Shown: positions 13,661-25,730 of the stretch, one piece after another
Layout: each line of letters starts with the position of its first letter
Numbering within the stretch: position 1 is the first letter of the stretch
Assembly (NCBI GenBank): GCA_008360955.1
Contig: LUCM01006642.1
Location: 51,036 to 115,035 of the forward strand
Source: Fasciolopsis buskii
Lineage: Eukaryota; Platyhelminthes; Trematoda; Plagiorchiida; Fasciolidae
DNA length: 64,000 nucleotides
Direction: 5' to 3'
Translations under genes and position numbers: made by a program
The notes under the pieces: generated by a model
Told to the model about the DNA's origin: nothing
Database searches by the model: none
The model's input: only the letters and a program-made list of their open reading frames with translations

Positions 13661-14451
13661 TCAACCCTGGTGAAAGTATTCGAGTTGATAAAAGACGATT
13701 CGGATGAGTAGGCTGATCGAGACAGACAGAGAGAGAGACAGCAGACATTCAAAACATTCACATGTGTTGAGATTTAAACCACCCCGTGCAGAGAAGTCAT
13801 AAACGGAAAATAGGTCGTTGGGAGAACTTTGTGAAACATCGTTGTTCGAAACGGCTTGAGAGAAGGCAACATCATCATTATACTTAAACAGATGACAAGG
13901 GGAGCTAATAGATAAGTCGCTGATGTAAGTAGACAAAAGAAACGGTAAAATAGCAGCACTCTGTAGCTCTCGTGAGTTGTTAATCAACGGCTTCGAAACT
14001 TTACCGTCCATTCGTGTGCATTGGGTTTGGTTTGTAATGTATTCAGTCAGCCATGCTAATAAAGAACTGGAACAACCAAATAATTGCACTTTGTGGAGTA
14101 GAAGAGACCGTGTGACTGAGTCAAATGCGGACGAATAGTCCAGGAAGGCGCAACGCACAGATTTCATTGATGCGTTTAAGGACTTACAAATATGGTGAAT
14201 GAGGGAGGTAACAGCGTCCAAAGTGGACCTGTTAGATTTATAGGCAAACTGAAAAGGGTCGTCAGGAGGATGCACCACCAACCACCTATGGTAATTTTAG
14301 TGGTGCAGAGAAGTTCGAGCACGTATTCCCAGTACCTGGTTGGAGATGCGACCATTTGAGAAGAATAGTGCTTCCAAGAAATAGCACATATCAAAAACTG
14401 CGTTGGCAGTATCTGTGAAAAGTTTGACATTGTCAATAAGCAGGGTTTCAA
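13661..14451 (-). pseudogene. LINE reverse transcriptase fragment, frameshifted
   Basis: This is the reverse-transcriptase part of the CR1-type element. A 206-codon open stretch (14281-13661) contains QFAYKSNRSTLDAV (the QFGF-like block), CAFLDYSSAFDSV (catalytic block A, whose Asp is present) and LFKYNDDVAF at about 13866-13892. The last replaces the canonical [F/Y]-A-D-D with Y-N-D-D. The block that should read as a PQG loop before the 'LSTYISDL' segment has lost PQG. The preceding palm segment (14451-14282) is in another frame. After residue 180 the frame runs into a GACAGA microsatellite that gives a Ser/Leu/Ile-rich tail. Intact homologues are single ORFs of over 800 codons, so this is a broken piece. 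Confidence 0.8.
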
Positions 14452-14543
14452 AAGAGAAATGAGGAGATGAGTTTGAAGGGTGTTTTGGGAACAGTAAGAT
14501 TGTTGTGTGAAACGTTAAGGTGGCGAACTCGGATTTGATTTGT

Positions 14544-15270
14544 TCACCTAATGGAATGGAAAGCTGACCGAGGGTATATCTTGGGCCTTAACAGGAGCAG
14601 ATAAAGATCACTAATTGATATGGGAGCATGCAGCCCCAGAGGAAATAAATCAGGGTGGTTGGCGATAACTCTATCTAAAATGGAATCGCCTCTGGTGGGA
14701 GAAATGCAGAGATCAGTCAAATCAAATACAGTCAGTGTTAGGTTAGATGCATGAACAACATCACTTACGATAATATGCTGGGTATCCTGAAGAAGGGGAA
14801 CAATAAATACAAGAAATATGTCGATAATGAATGCGATATTTTGTTGCGAGCTAAAGGAGACAATGTATAAATTGGTTATGATAGTGATGGTATGACGAGA
14901 AAACCTAGTACGACACTGTGTCACGAGACAGTCTATTCTGTTTAGCGAGTACGTATAAATAACTTCGGACTTCTTGGACCAGAAGGAGTTTGTATATATT
15001 GCCACACCGCGTTCAGTCTTCTTCTTGTCCGAAACTGTGTCCTGTCGATGGAGTCTGAAGCTGTCTATTGACACGAGTGAATCATCGATATCCAGGTTCA
15101 GCCATGATTCTTGTATGCAGATGACACGAGTGTAAACATGGATGGGTGATTGAAGTGTGAGGGACAGAGGAGAACAAATTTGTAAACAGGGAACGGGTGT
15201 TGGTACTCAACAGTCTCGGAATGGACATCTTGGCTGGAACGGTGCATTTGAGAACTGCCAGCCAGCCTGC
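14544..15270 (-). pseudogene. LINE apurinic-type endonuclease fragment
   Basis: This is the N-terminal nuclease portion of the same element. The conserved start of the fold is visible as STNTRSLFTN near 15200, followed by a degraded QESWL motif near 15105 in a second frame. RGVAIYTNS, an LLQDTQHIIVSDV segment in place of the usual G-D-F-N motif, and ISPTRGDSILDRVIANH follow. The terminal S-D-H motif, whose His is catalytic in this nuclease family, reads S-D-L here. The target-nicking activity would therefore be lost even without the frameshift. Confidence 0.75.
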
Positions 15271-16376
15271 CATTCGACCAGCACGAGTGCCTATTCCAGA
15301 TCGATGAGAAGAACTTTGAGGTATAGCAACGAAATAGAAGTAACAGAAGTGTAACGCAGCCAGTCACAAAGTGCGCCAAGACTGTTATTAACACGAAAAG
15401 GCTTCGGTACTGTAAACCTGAGGTGTCTGAAAGAGACTAAAGCTGACATTTTAATGTGCAACACCAGGCTAGATTTGGGGCATGGTTTATGCTCAAGTAA
15501 TCCTGAAAAAAGAGAATGACTTTCAAGAAATTAGATTACAGGGCAGGATTGCTGTTGGTATCTATATTGTTGTGAGCCTATAAGCGGCCGCCTGAGCAAA
15601 ACAGATGTCGTAGTTATGATAATCTCATTACCTAATTAACATTCGTACTGATTAACATGAACACAGGTTCGTTAGCAATGGACTCGGAGACTGGCACTCA
15701 ACTCCAGAACTAGGGATACAAGCCCACAGACTAGTGAGCTTGTTGATCAAACCACTACTTTCCGGCCAACTGTTCCAGTGCCTATCTGGTAATTGTGCCA
15801 TAGTTTTCGAAACAAGATAATGGCGCCTTTTTAACAGAACAATTTTGTCTTTTCCTTTGAACTTAGCTTGCTTAGTTAGGATGCGTAGCAACTATATTAT
15901 TTTCGCTTATTTAATATGCGTGTCTGTTGCGGGCAAGCAAAGGCCTGCAACCAGCTCGACAGTAGCCCATACGATCAACAAGGGTCACATATTAAGTTTA
16001 GGTAGAACATTTAGTTTTGTCCACTTCGTGTCTGTCAACCCCTCCAAATAAAATCAAACAGAGAATCACCATCAGACTATACAGATATATCCTGTATCCC
16101 GAAAAACAGTACTTCAAGGCCTTACGGCTTCCATATCGCAAGGCTAGCAAGCTAGTGAGATAAACAGACAGATTCAATGATTCTGGTGATTCGGCGGATA
16201 AATGCTATTCACGATGGGATCGAAATTCTGCCCTAAGCTTTACTGTTGACATTACGTCTTGAAATTACAACGTCCCAGTGAGACATTTCATGTATAACCT
16301 ATTGGCCTGATGGGAAATACGGCAAAATTGTATCTGTGTCTACCAATTATTGACTTATAAATTCATAAAAACGGTT

Positions 16377-16416
16377 CACCATGTGATATTAGCATTCAGC
16401 TCACCATTAAGAAGCC
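16377..16416 (+). repeat. Solo arm of the 25.5-kb inverted-repeat element
   Basis: The sequence from CACCATGTGATATTA to CATTAAGAAGCC matches the outer 40 bases of the left arm of the element at 25478-25730 at 33 of 40 positions. No partner arm was found within the following 500 bases, so this is probably a truncated or recombined copy. Confidence 0.65.
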
Positions 16417-18350
16417 ATTTTGAAAATCACCAGCAGTATGTCTTTCTGAAATGGAACGGGGGCCCAGGACAAACGACTTAGTCGAACACCTCAGCCATTT
16501 CTCTAGCATTCATGCTCTCAACAGTTTTATTCAACTTCAATTTTGAATTTCTAGGCAGTTTTCAATTCTTTAGGATCTGTTTCATAATTGCTTTGCTAAT
16601 AATTAGATCAGGTCATTAATGTTTGATAGAATGGTCAGGATTAACTTTTTGGCCCTGGTTCCGTGTGAACCACACTGCCAGTCACAATGACTACCGTTCA
16701 CCGATTGGTAACGTTACTTACACTCGCACTCTTTCCATCTCGTGTTGATTGGTAACCGTTTTCTTGTTCCACTTAACATTTCCTCTCTTCGCTACGACCC
16801 ACTTACTCACCCAACACCCAGCTTACTTGTCTGATTATACATATCGACCAGTTCATAGGAATCAATCGGCACCTGGTGGTATGATTGAGTTGTGCTTATT
16901 ATGATTATCTGTTCCCACCATGTTTACCCAGTTCTACCGGGCAAATTAAATTTTTCCCCGATTGTGGGTCACTTTACAAACCGAAAGACAATAACACAGT
17001 TGCAAATTTTCAATTAGAATAAAAAAGACGACCAGATGAGAATTTCGTGCAGCGTATATCCAAGCATTCAATTCATAGAGTGGAATGTCTTCGCAGAGGT
17101 TCAAAGTTCTGTGGAAAGCGGACTTATTTGACAGCGTTTTGTAAAACTGTTGCCTGATTCACTAGCAAATTGAGTTATTTTGCATAAGAGATGATTAGAC
17201 GTAAACGAGGATGAAACTATGCACGGTATTTTCCGGATCACAAATACTAACAATGCTGTCACGAAGCAATTAAACCAAGAAAAATAATTTAGTCGACGGA
17301 ACCACAGGAAATCGGACCAGCTTTGGCATTTTCAACCTAATGAATCAGTATGAGGAAACGGCCTAGTTCGATGGTTATGAATACGACTTTTGGGATTAGC
17401 ACGAATTAGTCTGACGTTTAGAAATTCTAATGTGCCGTTTATTAGACACTATTTATCGTCTGGAACCGTATTTTTCCTAACCGACCTAAATTAGATTGGA
17501 ATAAGTGTTTTTGAACAATTCATACCACATACAAGCCGATGGCGTGTAAACTGTACAAAATGGCGATATGATGCAACAATCTGGTGGAAATCTGATCAGC
17601 AGGTAACATTTCCGAAAAGAAATTGTAGCCCACATCCTGACGAATAAAAGGAGTTTCAGACTTTTAGAAGATGACTAAAATCGGATAAATGAGAGCCACG
17701 GGATGATAACGGAAGGACAGACTTGGTAAACAAATGAATTTGCTTCCGGACACGAACATTTTGTCAGGAAATCTATCAAAAATATCTTGCCGAGACTTCT
17801 GTAGAAGAAATATTGCAAATGTCCTTAAAACTACCTGGAGACGACAAAAGAGCCGGACACGGGAAACTAAACGACATGTCAATTAATACAGAATACTAAT
17901 CAAATTAATTAGAATGTTGTTCATTTTATACTTTTCTATCAAAACAGCTGCAGGCTATAGAGCAATCGTAATCAGTCACACAAATTCCTCGCTGTGAATT
18001 TTGGTTCCGATCAAATTATCAACGCAAAGCATAACGTATCTGATCAAAGTGGAACCGTTCCAATAGGATCCGTTGATGACTGTGAACGATTTTTCGGTGT
18101 TCACTGACCAGATATTCAGTCACTTAATTTTTAATGGCTATTGTACCCCTTCTTATTAACCAATCCAGATGGCGCTTTAACATCCTCTTTATCAAATTCC
18201 TTCCGATACATGATCGGCCTGGTGATAAGAGATTACTTGGTTCACAAAAGTTTACATCATGCGGCATCAATACTTAACTCATCAAAAAAATCATGGAAGT
18301 ACTGTGTAACTGTTTCATTCTTGTTCTGTATCGTCAGTATATGCAAATCC

Positions 18351-18428
18351 TCCTCCGAACCGGAATCGAACACTGACGGAAGACCATGATTCGAATGCCT
18401 TGGTCATTGTGCTACCGGCAGGCTTCCT
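18351..18428 (-). repeat. tRNA-derived SINE relic
   Basis: On the minus strand the sequence carries a promoter-like head, GCCTGCCGGTAGCACAATG, and 45 bases later a B box (GTTCGATTCC) with the spacing expected for an RNA polymerase III promoter. The head resembles the tRNA-like cores at 25556-25632 and 54245-54325. No cloverleaf with a paired acceptor stem can be formed, so it is not a working tRNA. Confidence 0.5.
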
Positions 18429-20076
18429 AAAATTTTGGCGCTAATCAAATACCTAGGCTTTGTAAACGGCGTTCAAAGCACTCATCGGCTGCTTGCAGAG
18501 AATTCAACTATCCATGGCAAACGAATTCGGCGAGCCAGTGGGGCATGACAGTTCTAGACAGGAATGGACATGTGGTGAAATGCAACAAACCGTTCAATAA
18601 ACTGTACGCTCAGTGATCAACCAATAATCCCTCGAAAAATGGATGCATGCGCATTTGGTTCCCAATTAAGGCTTAAAGTGCGATAACTTAACCATGGCTT
18701 ACCCATATTTTCCTCTGCAGCTAAGCCGAGCCTCAAATATGTTTGTTGCTGGTAGATAACATTATGCAGTTTGCACAAATTCGTCTATAGTCCGTGTGTC
18801 ACCGAAATCTTGGCAAACGATGAAAAAGGTTGAGGGAGAAAGAGTAAGAAAAAGGAAGCAGCGGGCACAAACATCCACACAGCATTTCTTCCATTACTCG
18901 TTCCCACGTCATGGGTTACCTAACGGGATCCACGATTCTTCTGTGGGTTCCGTACTGTCCAGTTGCTCAAATTGAACTAGACGGTTGACTTTGAGACTTC
19001 ATCTCAAGTCTCGGACCAAATTATCTGACCCACAAGGGACCAGTGACTGATTAATCATTTCGTATGCCCTTCCGATGTGGCTAGACATCCTGGATACCCC
19101 CTTCGCCCTTCTCCCACGGATTCCTGCGAACACAGCCTCGTACGTCCCTCAGCTGGTTTGTTATCAGGGTTTAACCAGCTCTGCTAGACTGCTTACCAAC
19201 CAGATAGGGGGCCCCGAACATGTGCATTCGTTCCCAGACCTTAGTGGGAATACTTCCGGTAAGGCAAGGCAGTGCACAGAAATTCGTCAGCGGAGTGTAT
19301 TTGAGAAGCCAGTCATTTGGGAGCGTTTAGAGGGGTTTTCAGGGTGAATAGCCGACTCGGAGCATGAGACATCCATCCTCGACCATGTTGATGTATTTAA
19401 ATGAACACTGAAACCCCTGATGTCCCTTCGGAAAGCAAAGTAAGAACACTGTGACATTGTAGAAAATTGTATAGACGGGAATAATAGATCCTTTGAAACG
19501 ATGAGAAGGGATGAATTGGCTAACAATGGACTGTGAATGAATTAATTAACCGAGCAAGTGGATGAAACCGACTGTAGACTGGAAACTGCTAAAGGGCTGC
19601 AACTATCCCAGTGACACAAACCGTTAAGCCAACATGGTCTTGATCGCCACAGGTTAGTGCACTGTTGCGGAGGCGGCACCACAAGTCTAACTTCGTAACC
19701 GCGTCTATCGTGATTGCGTGAATCACGGGTAGTGTATCGCGTTTCATGACTACCCAAGTGAACAGCTGAGCGCAAACGGAAAGAAACGCTATGGCCTCTC
19801 GGGCTAGAAGCATGAACCCGCGCAAGTATAATCAGTCAATGCGTGACAAAAAACTGCCCCGTCTAGTCACTTCAGCTGTGGATCAAAGTGAGATAGCGGG
19901 GCTAGCCTCAGCCCGAACGAAGCACGAAAAGATGGAGACGAGAAGTATGTGCAAATAAATGCTGGGTTCTTGCTATCGGACGGGATTCTAAACCAGTTAG
20001 AGTAAGAGACAGAGTACAAACTCAAAGTGAGAACAATTGAGAGGCGAACATCGACAATCCGATCGGACCTGACATG

Positions 20077-20102
20077 ACACACACACACACACACACACAC
20101 AC
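20077..20102. repeat. (AC)13 microsatellite
   Basis: This is a perfect AC dinucleotide run of 13 units. Confidence 0.95.
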
Positions 20103-23100
20103 GAACAGATCTATCAAACTGGCTCACGAGGCCGACTGAACACAAAAGATTGCACTCGTAATTTCCTAATATTTACACCCGCAATAACAAACAGACAAAC
20201 TGCGCGTCGTTAATGCCCCAGGTTGCAACGAGAAAAGTTATCAATGAAAGTGCGCGATTCTACACCAAATGTTGTATAACCGCGAAAGGTTCGAAATCCA
20301 TAGAAAAAAGTATACTGCTTTTCAGTTCGCGGAGAGATAGAATAAGAGTGGACTAAGCTGCAAATATCAGATAACCGGTTCAGCAATCGAAATGACCAGT
20401 CCAGTAATCAGATTGGATGACTTATAGAGGAGTTAGAAGGTGGAACAATGCTATGAAAAGCAAAGTTGCCATTTAGAAGATGAAAAATGTCTCTGACCGT
20501 TGTTCATGTGGCATTTGTTTTCGGAGGCATCCTATCCGTCCGTCAGAAGGAAAATACCTCCATTAAGACAGAAATTTCTTCACAAAAGATAGCTTCTCCG
20601 TTAAACTGCAAACAAAACTTCAATCCATATAAGCCCCGTAAATGATCTCGTTCGTTTTATTACACCTGGCCAGGGGCGTTTCCATCATTTTTCGATCAGA
20701 GTCCCTGTGGATAAACTGATAGGATCTTCACAGTTTCATTTGTCAGGATTCCGTATTTTTTCCTCTGTTCCTGTGAATTTCACATAGATAGACCGACTAG
20801 AATGAATCGGTTGGTGATATTTCCCCTCTCGAAAAAAATTCGATGAATGAAACATTTCATGAATCAACTGACTGGTTTTACGAAAATCAGACTGAAAGCG
20901 TGACCAAGCGAATGAGGGAGTCGGGAAATGAACAAATGCGTTTGCGTGACTGTTGGATGAATGGAAGTGCCAAAATGGTAAAGTAATAGTTGCAGACAGA
21001 AGACGGAATGAATAGAAACCTCATCTCAACTAAGTTTTTTCCAGGAGCCTGCGTAACTAGATTGATAATATGATGCGTATTATCCTTTTCTGTACTTCTT
21101 ATTGTTGACTTTAATTGTTTCACTTTATTCGGTGTGACGAACACTTCCGATGCAGGGAGAGGGAGGGCAGAGGAAAAAAAGCATCGTTTTGAACAACAGC
21201 GTAAATATACTCTTGTAATCATTTGTACTTCACAACTCGCCTACAAGCACGCTTGGCAATTTTCAAAATCCGCGGTCACGTAATTCGCCTCTTACTCTGT
21301 GCAGACTGTTGGCCGGACGATTTTCAATTCATTCAGAGTTGCACAAATCCAGATAACAATTTGTTAATTTTGAGTAACTTCATGTTCTGTTTCCATGCTT
21401 TATGCATGTTTAGTGATTTACGGAGTATTTGTCTCGGATACATGTTTTCGACTCGTGTCAACTACAGTTCCCCGTTTCATATGCCTCAGCAACAACCGTG
21501 CAAACCAGTAGCGTATCAGCTACGCTTGCGCGAGTGATTAGCTAGACACATCGTGGGCCAAACTGCAACAAAAGTACTTACACAATAATTTGACCCAAAG
21601 CTGTTGGAACGTTTGACGTGTTTTTACTTGAAAACTCAGTTTAAATCCAAGCAGTTGGTTGCTAAAATCCCAGTCTAATCTTGAAAAGATTTTTCGAATT
21701 ATTCATCATGCAGTGTCAGTGCCCAAGTTTGAATCAATCACCTTGGCTATTACCTTAGTCGGGGTGATTCCCAACGATTCATCGAACATGAACAGTACAA
21801 GCCGGACGTTAACAGTGCTTGACGAATAATTCGGAAAATCAAACAGAATCTGTCACTTTTAAAAATCATTAGCCTGTACAGATTGCCTGGAGCGAAATGC
21901 GTCAGTGAGTTCTGGTGCCATCCGAACGCATAGGGTAGTAGACTTACACATATGAATAATTATGTGCTCACACAAGCACACATAACCCTGTGGACGCGAA
22001 CAAATCGTGAACTGTCTTAATTTGTGTCTCCGCCTGGAGTCTAAGTGTGGTGTAGGGAAGACTTAGTAACTCTCTGGTCCTTGGTTTGAGGTAATTAAGG
22101 AGGCACCCGGCAAGAGCCTCGGGAAGCAGAAACCATAGCCAACTGTTGATGTCATTCAAGTACCCTTAAATATATTCTGGTGCATCTTTTTTCTGACGTT
22201 GTCAGCAGTGTTCTTCAATCCACTGCGAGTAATATTTGGCCATTCGGTCAACGAAGGATGCGTTTCACGCACACCCGAATAAGTTACATAGCCAACGAAT
22301 TGATGAATTTGTTAACTACGGCTATGCTATGTTGGTAAGCATAAGGGAAAAACAAGCCGTACCTCACGCGGTCAGCCCATCAGCTAGGTTAGTGAAATGT
22401 CGCTAATTCAATTTAGGCTCGGGAGTCGCCAGCTGGATACGTAAAACGTAAGTGAATTTCGCCATTCTAAATGGTGTCTACCTTTTAAATCGATGTATCT
22501 TTCTAACCAACCCTACCGACTTCAGTCAGTTCGCACTGTTCTAGTCCAGCCATTTTCCGCAAACTCAAATTATACTAAATAAAAGGTCCCCGGCCGGAAG
22601 ATGTTCGTAGATATTACTTAGATATATGGAGTACTGGATGCACGCAAATGAACAGCGTCAATGACCGCGAAAAAGACCTTGTGCTTCCCGGGGAAGTTTC
22701 CTCAATCATCCAAATACTACTTACAATCTCTGTGCACATGCATATATATATGATGAACTCTTCAAAAAAGTATTTCCATGTACACTCCTGAAACTACAAA
22801 TTAGATTCTGGTGATGTATATGTATAAGTTTCTTTTCTGTGGCATTAGATTTACTGCTTCCGTTTGATAAAACCCGGTGAGTCAGCGATGCGCAGTCGCG
22901 GATCCAACACAATGAAATATGGTAATACTGACATATGTCCATTATTGAGAAATCAGATGTACAGACCTTGACTCGTGAGGTCTCTAGGGTAGTGCAGTTA
23001 TCAAGGTACTTCTAAATGCAAGTGATTCCAGGAGCAAGACTGTCCTCAGCTGCATCAACGTGTTTTCAGATATCGGTATGTCAAGAAGACACCTCACTGT

Positions 23101-25477
23101 TGTGTCAAGGATGTGAATAAACGGAATTAACCGGACCTTCTGAGAACAGGTACAGCTACACGAAGCAGCCAGGCAAGGAGCAAGCAGAAAGTGGGAGTTT
23201 TATGCACATCGATTTCTAACACCGACAACTATGTGCATGTGTTTACCTGCGTGTACATGGAAGTAGCGCTGTCGAGAACCCTCAACTAAAATTATAGACA
23301 CGGATAATAAAGTTTAAATCATATCAAATTTCAGTCCTTTTGTTTCGCTACCACTAATGCGATCGATAGACCAGTAGAGAGAGGGAGAGAGAGAGTAAAA
23401 AGAATCGGTCATTATATAAAGGTGAGTGCGTTCGCCTGCTTAAGCGGTATGCTTCGATGGTGGGAGTACCATGACCTGTAATAATATGAACGGTTGAACG
23501 GTAGAAAAAAGAGACTGTGAATTTTTGTCAAATAATGGTAAGAGAGCTCACTTGGACGAGTGATGTGTTTACCTGTGTGCCCTCAAGCGACTGAGGACAG
23601 AACACCAACGTGCTAAATGCGGCCCTGGTGAAGATTGGATCATAAGAAATAATGATTCTGACTAACAGAGCTCGTTGGTTTAAGGGCTGAAATGTTTAGG
23701 ATTCACTTACTTCTCCCTAGTTTTTACACCTAGGGACACCGTATTGCGCATCCGAACGTGTCACGAAAGTCGGGCCACTATTGATCCAGTGCATGGTCTT
23801 GCCCTCACATTTGCAGTGAACCAAATTCCACTTACAACATCATTCACCTGAAGCTAGTGAAATAGATGAACTTGAAATCAGTGTACAGAATTCGGTTGGT
23901 CACAATAACTAAAGGATACGAATTACCAGTAGACATTATACTGGCTCCGACCTAATCTATGCCAACAAAGAAAACCAGAACACCGTACAGATGGGACACA
24001 AACTCAGGCCTTATTTATAATGCACTTTCATATACGAAATGGATGAAATACATTGGGCCCAGTGGTCTTTGCCTGCCCTAGTGTTCTCATTGGCTGATTA
24101 TCTGGGCTATCTGTCGCGAAGTCGTATCGGACTATATCACCTGAATTGCCCGTGGACGCACCACATCCAGATAGGTTGCTGATATCTCCTAGTTTCCAGA
24201 CTTTTTCATCAAAAAATGAAGCTCTTACAATCCGGATCCCCCTGCCTCATGTCAGAACATTTCCGGGACCATGTTCCATTAACATCACTTCACTATGAGT
24301 TTTTTCTACCGTATGAGATACGCTTAAGCAAACTTGACTCGATAGCTCTAATTAACCTGGATGGGAGCTTGTAGTGAAGTGAAACATACGCTTCATCCAA
24401 ATTAAAAGACAGGGCTCAAACCCGGGGTGCGATGAGAGGTGTGCACTATTGGTGAGCTCTAAAGAGAATCATAACTTCAGGCCTGATACTCCCGACAGTG
24501 AACTTGGACGGATGACCGAAGGGCAGTCAGCCAAGAATAGAATGGAAAAATTACCGAGGATAATTATACCACCTTCAGGAATATTCAAAATAAATCCTAA
24601 GTTCTTCTATCCTGAGCTTTCATTTATGCTAGAGTTTGGATGGGAGTATCATATAGCAATATCCACGGGATAGGCAAATGTTTCGTTACTTGGTTCACTC
24701 ATAGGTTCATATACGCCACACGGCTCGTTGCTGTTAGTGTGGGATTAATGTTACTCCGCTTGACTGTCTACCTTTGGAATTACACCTTTCATGTAAAGAT
24801 CTCAGATCATTCCTCAGTGCCACACAGTCATCGTTAATTGAGAGATATAAACAATCATTTAAAAACATTGATGAGAACGATGTTACCGCAGTAGATTCAT
24901 GAACATGTGTTCATTAGTGTTCTGAGACGAAAAAAGAGGGAGACATCTGCTCTGGTTTCTTCTCCGCAATTCCCACTAACTAGTACGAAAAACCGAGTCC
25001 AGCAGACAAAATTTCAATTATTAATCAGGATCTAATTGCTTCTATTGGTTTTCAACGATCAGTACTCACTAAACAGTTGTTTACTTGGTCTATTTGGTCG
25101 GACATCTTGCGTTGACTTTCTTATGTGACATTTTCGCTCATATCAAAATCGACTGACGCAACCGTTGCGTTGTAGTCGAATAGGTTTTGATCATCGGCCA
25201 AGGTAATGGATAAAATAAATCAAAATATGTTGCCCTTGTGATTAGTGTAAGGTCTAAGATATGCTTTGGAGTGAACGGCGGACCAGTGGAGCTGAAGTGT
25301 CGCCACACTTTGTTTGGTCTTTGGTGAACGCCGACAGAAACTCGTGTCCTGCGTTGACGGGCCGACGATCAATCTTCCGACGCACTAGCATGTTGACACA
25401 GAGCTTTACAAGAGTACGTCTGACTGATATTTAGCATATGTTAGTGTTAGGAGACTGGGTGTTCTCATTAAAAAATG
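20103..25477. other. Intergenic DNA
   Basis: No gene is recognised. A GA-rich purine tract lies at 23373-23396. A B-box-like GGGCTCAAACCCGGGG occurs at about 24413-24428 on the plus strand without a convincing tRNA fold. Frames at 20887-21222 and 21223-21537 are open but uncharacterised and lack splice or domain evidence. Confidence 0.45.
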
Positions 25478-25730
25478 CACCATGTGATATTACCACGCAA
25501 CTCATCATTAAAAAACCTTAGAACCACTGCACAACTGTTACATCCTTGTTGAGAGCCTGCTCGGTAGCTTAATGGCTGAAACGTTCAACTCAAAATCGTT
25601 CCTCTTGTGTTCTCGTTCCAGTCCGGGCGCGGTCGATATGCACTGCTCACTATTCCTAGCAAGGATAAAATAGCTGTACAGTGCTTTCATGGTTTCTTAA
25701 TGGTGAGTTGGGCGATGATATCACACGGTG
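25478..25730. mobile_element. Short element with terminal inverted repeats around a tRNA-like core
   Basis: The left end begins CACCATGTGATATTA and the right end finishes with its complement, ATATCACACGGTG. Aligned by hand, the two arms (25478-25554 and 25654-25730) agree at 58 of 77 positions, with 33 of 40 in the outermost part. The approximately 100 bases between them hold a tRNA-like head, CTCGGTAGCTTAATGGCTG, and a B-box-like GTTCCAGTCC. Size and layout resemble a non-autonomous DNA element or a foldback that has picked up a SINE. No target-site duplication is obvious (left flank AAAAATG, right flank AATTATT) and no transposase is present. An isolated arm occurs at 16377. Confidence 0.6.
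25556..25632 (+). repeat. tRNA-like core inside the inverted-repeat element
   Basis: The A-box-like GGTAGCTTAATGGCTG is followed by CTCAAAATC in the anticodon-loop region and by a B-box-like GTTCCAGTCC at normal pol III spacing. The acceptor arms do not pair. It shares its head with the relics at 18.4 kb and 54.3 kb, so it probably derives from one tRNA-related SINE family. Confidence 0.5.

Larger units (their letters stand above)
12985..15400 (-). mobile_element. CR1-type LINE remnant
   Basis: This is a decayed non-LTR retrotransposon lying on the minus strand. From 5' (high coordinates) to 3' it shows: a leader at about 15400-15270 with CACTTTGTGACTGGCTGCG; an apurinic-type endonuclease (15270-14544); a reverse transcriptase (14451-13661); a C-terminal segment in shifted frames (13625-13251) containing YPGLLKK and SLCDQHLAACEKFA; and a 3' UTR ending near 12985 in a short ATACAATAT-type tail. 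The order and motifs fit the CR1/Jockey group. Stop codons, at least three frameshifts and two damaged catalytic motifs make it non-functional. Its leader and 3' UTR reappear at 47.35-47.72 kb, which helps define the ends. Confidence 0.8.
15401..20076. other. Intergenic DNA, little structure
   Basis: No protein gene is recognised. The stretch includes a solitary copy of the inverted-repeat arm described at 25.5 kb (16377-16416) and a tRNA-like relic (18351-18428), listed separately. Short open frames at 17664-17882, 19075-19347 and 19542-19825 have no identifiable content. Confidence 0.45.
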
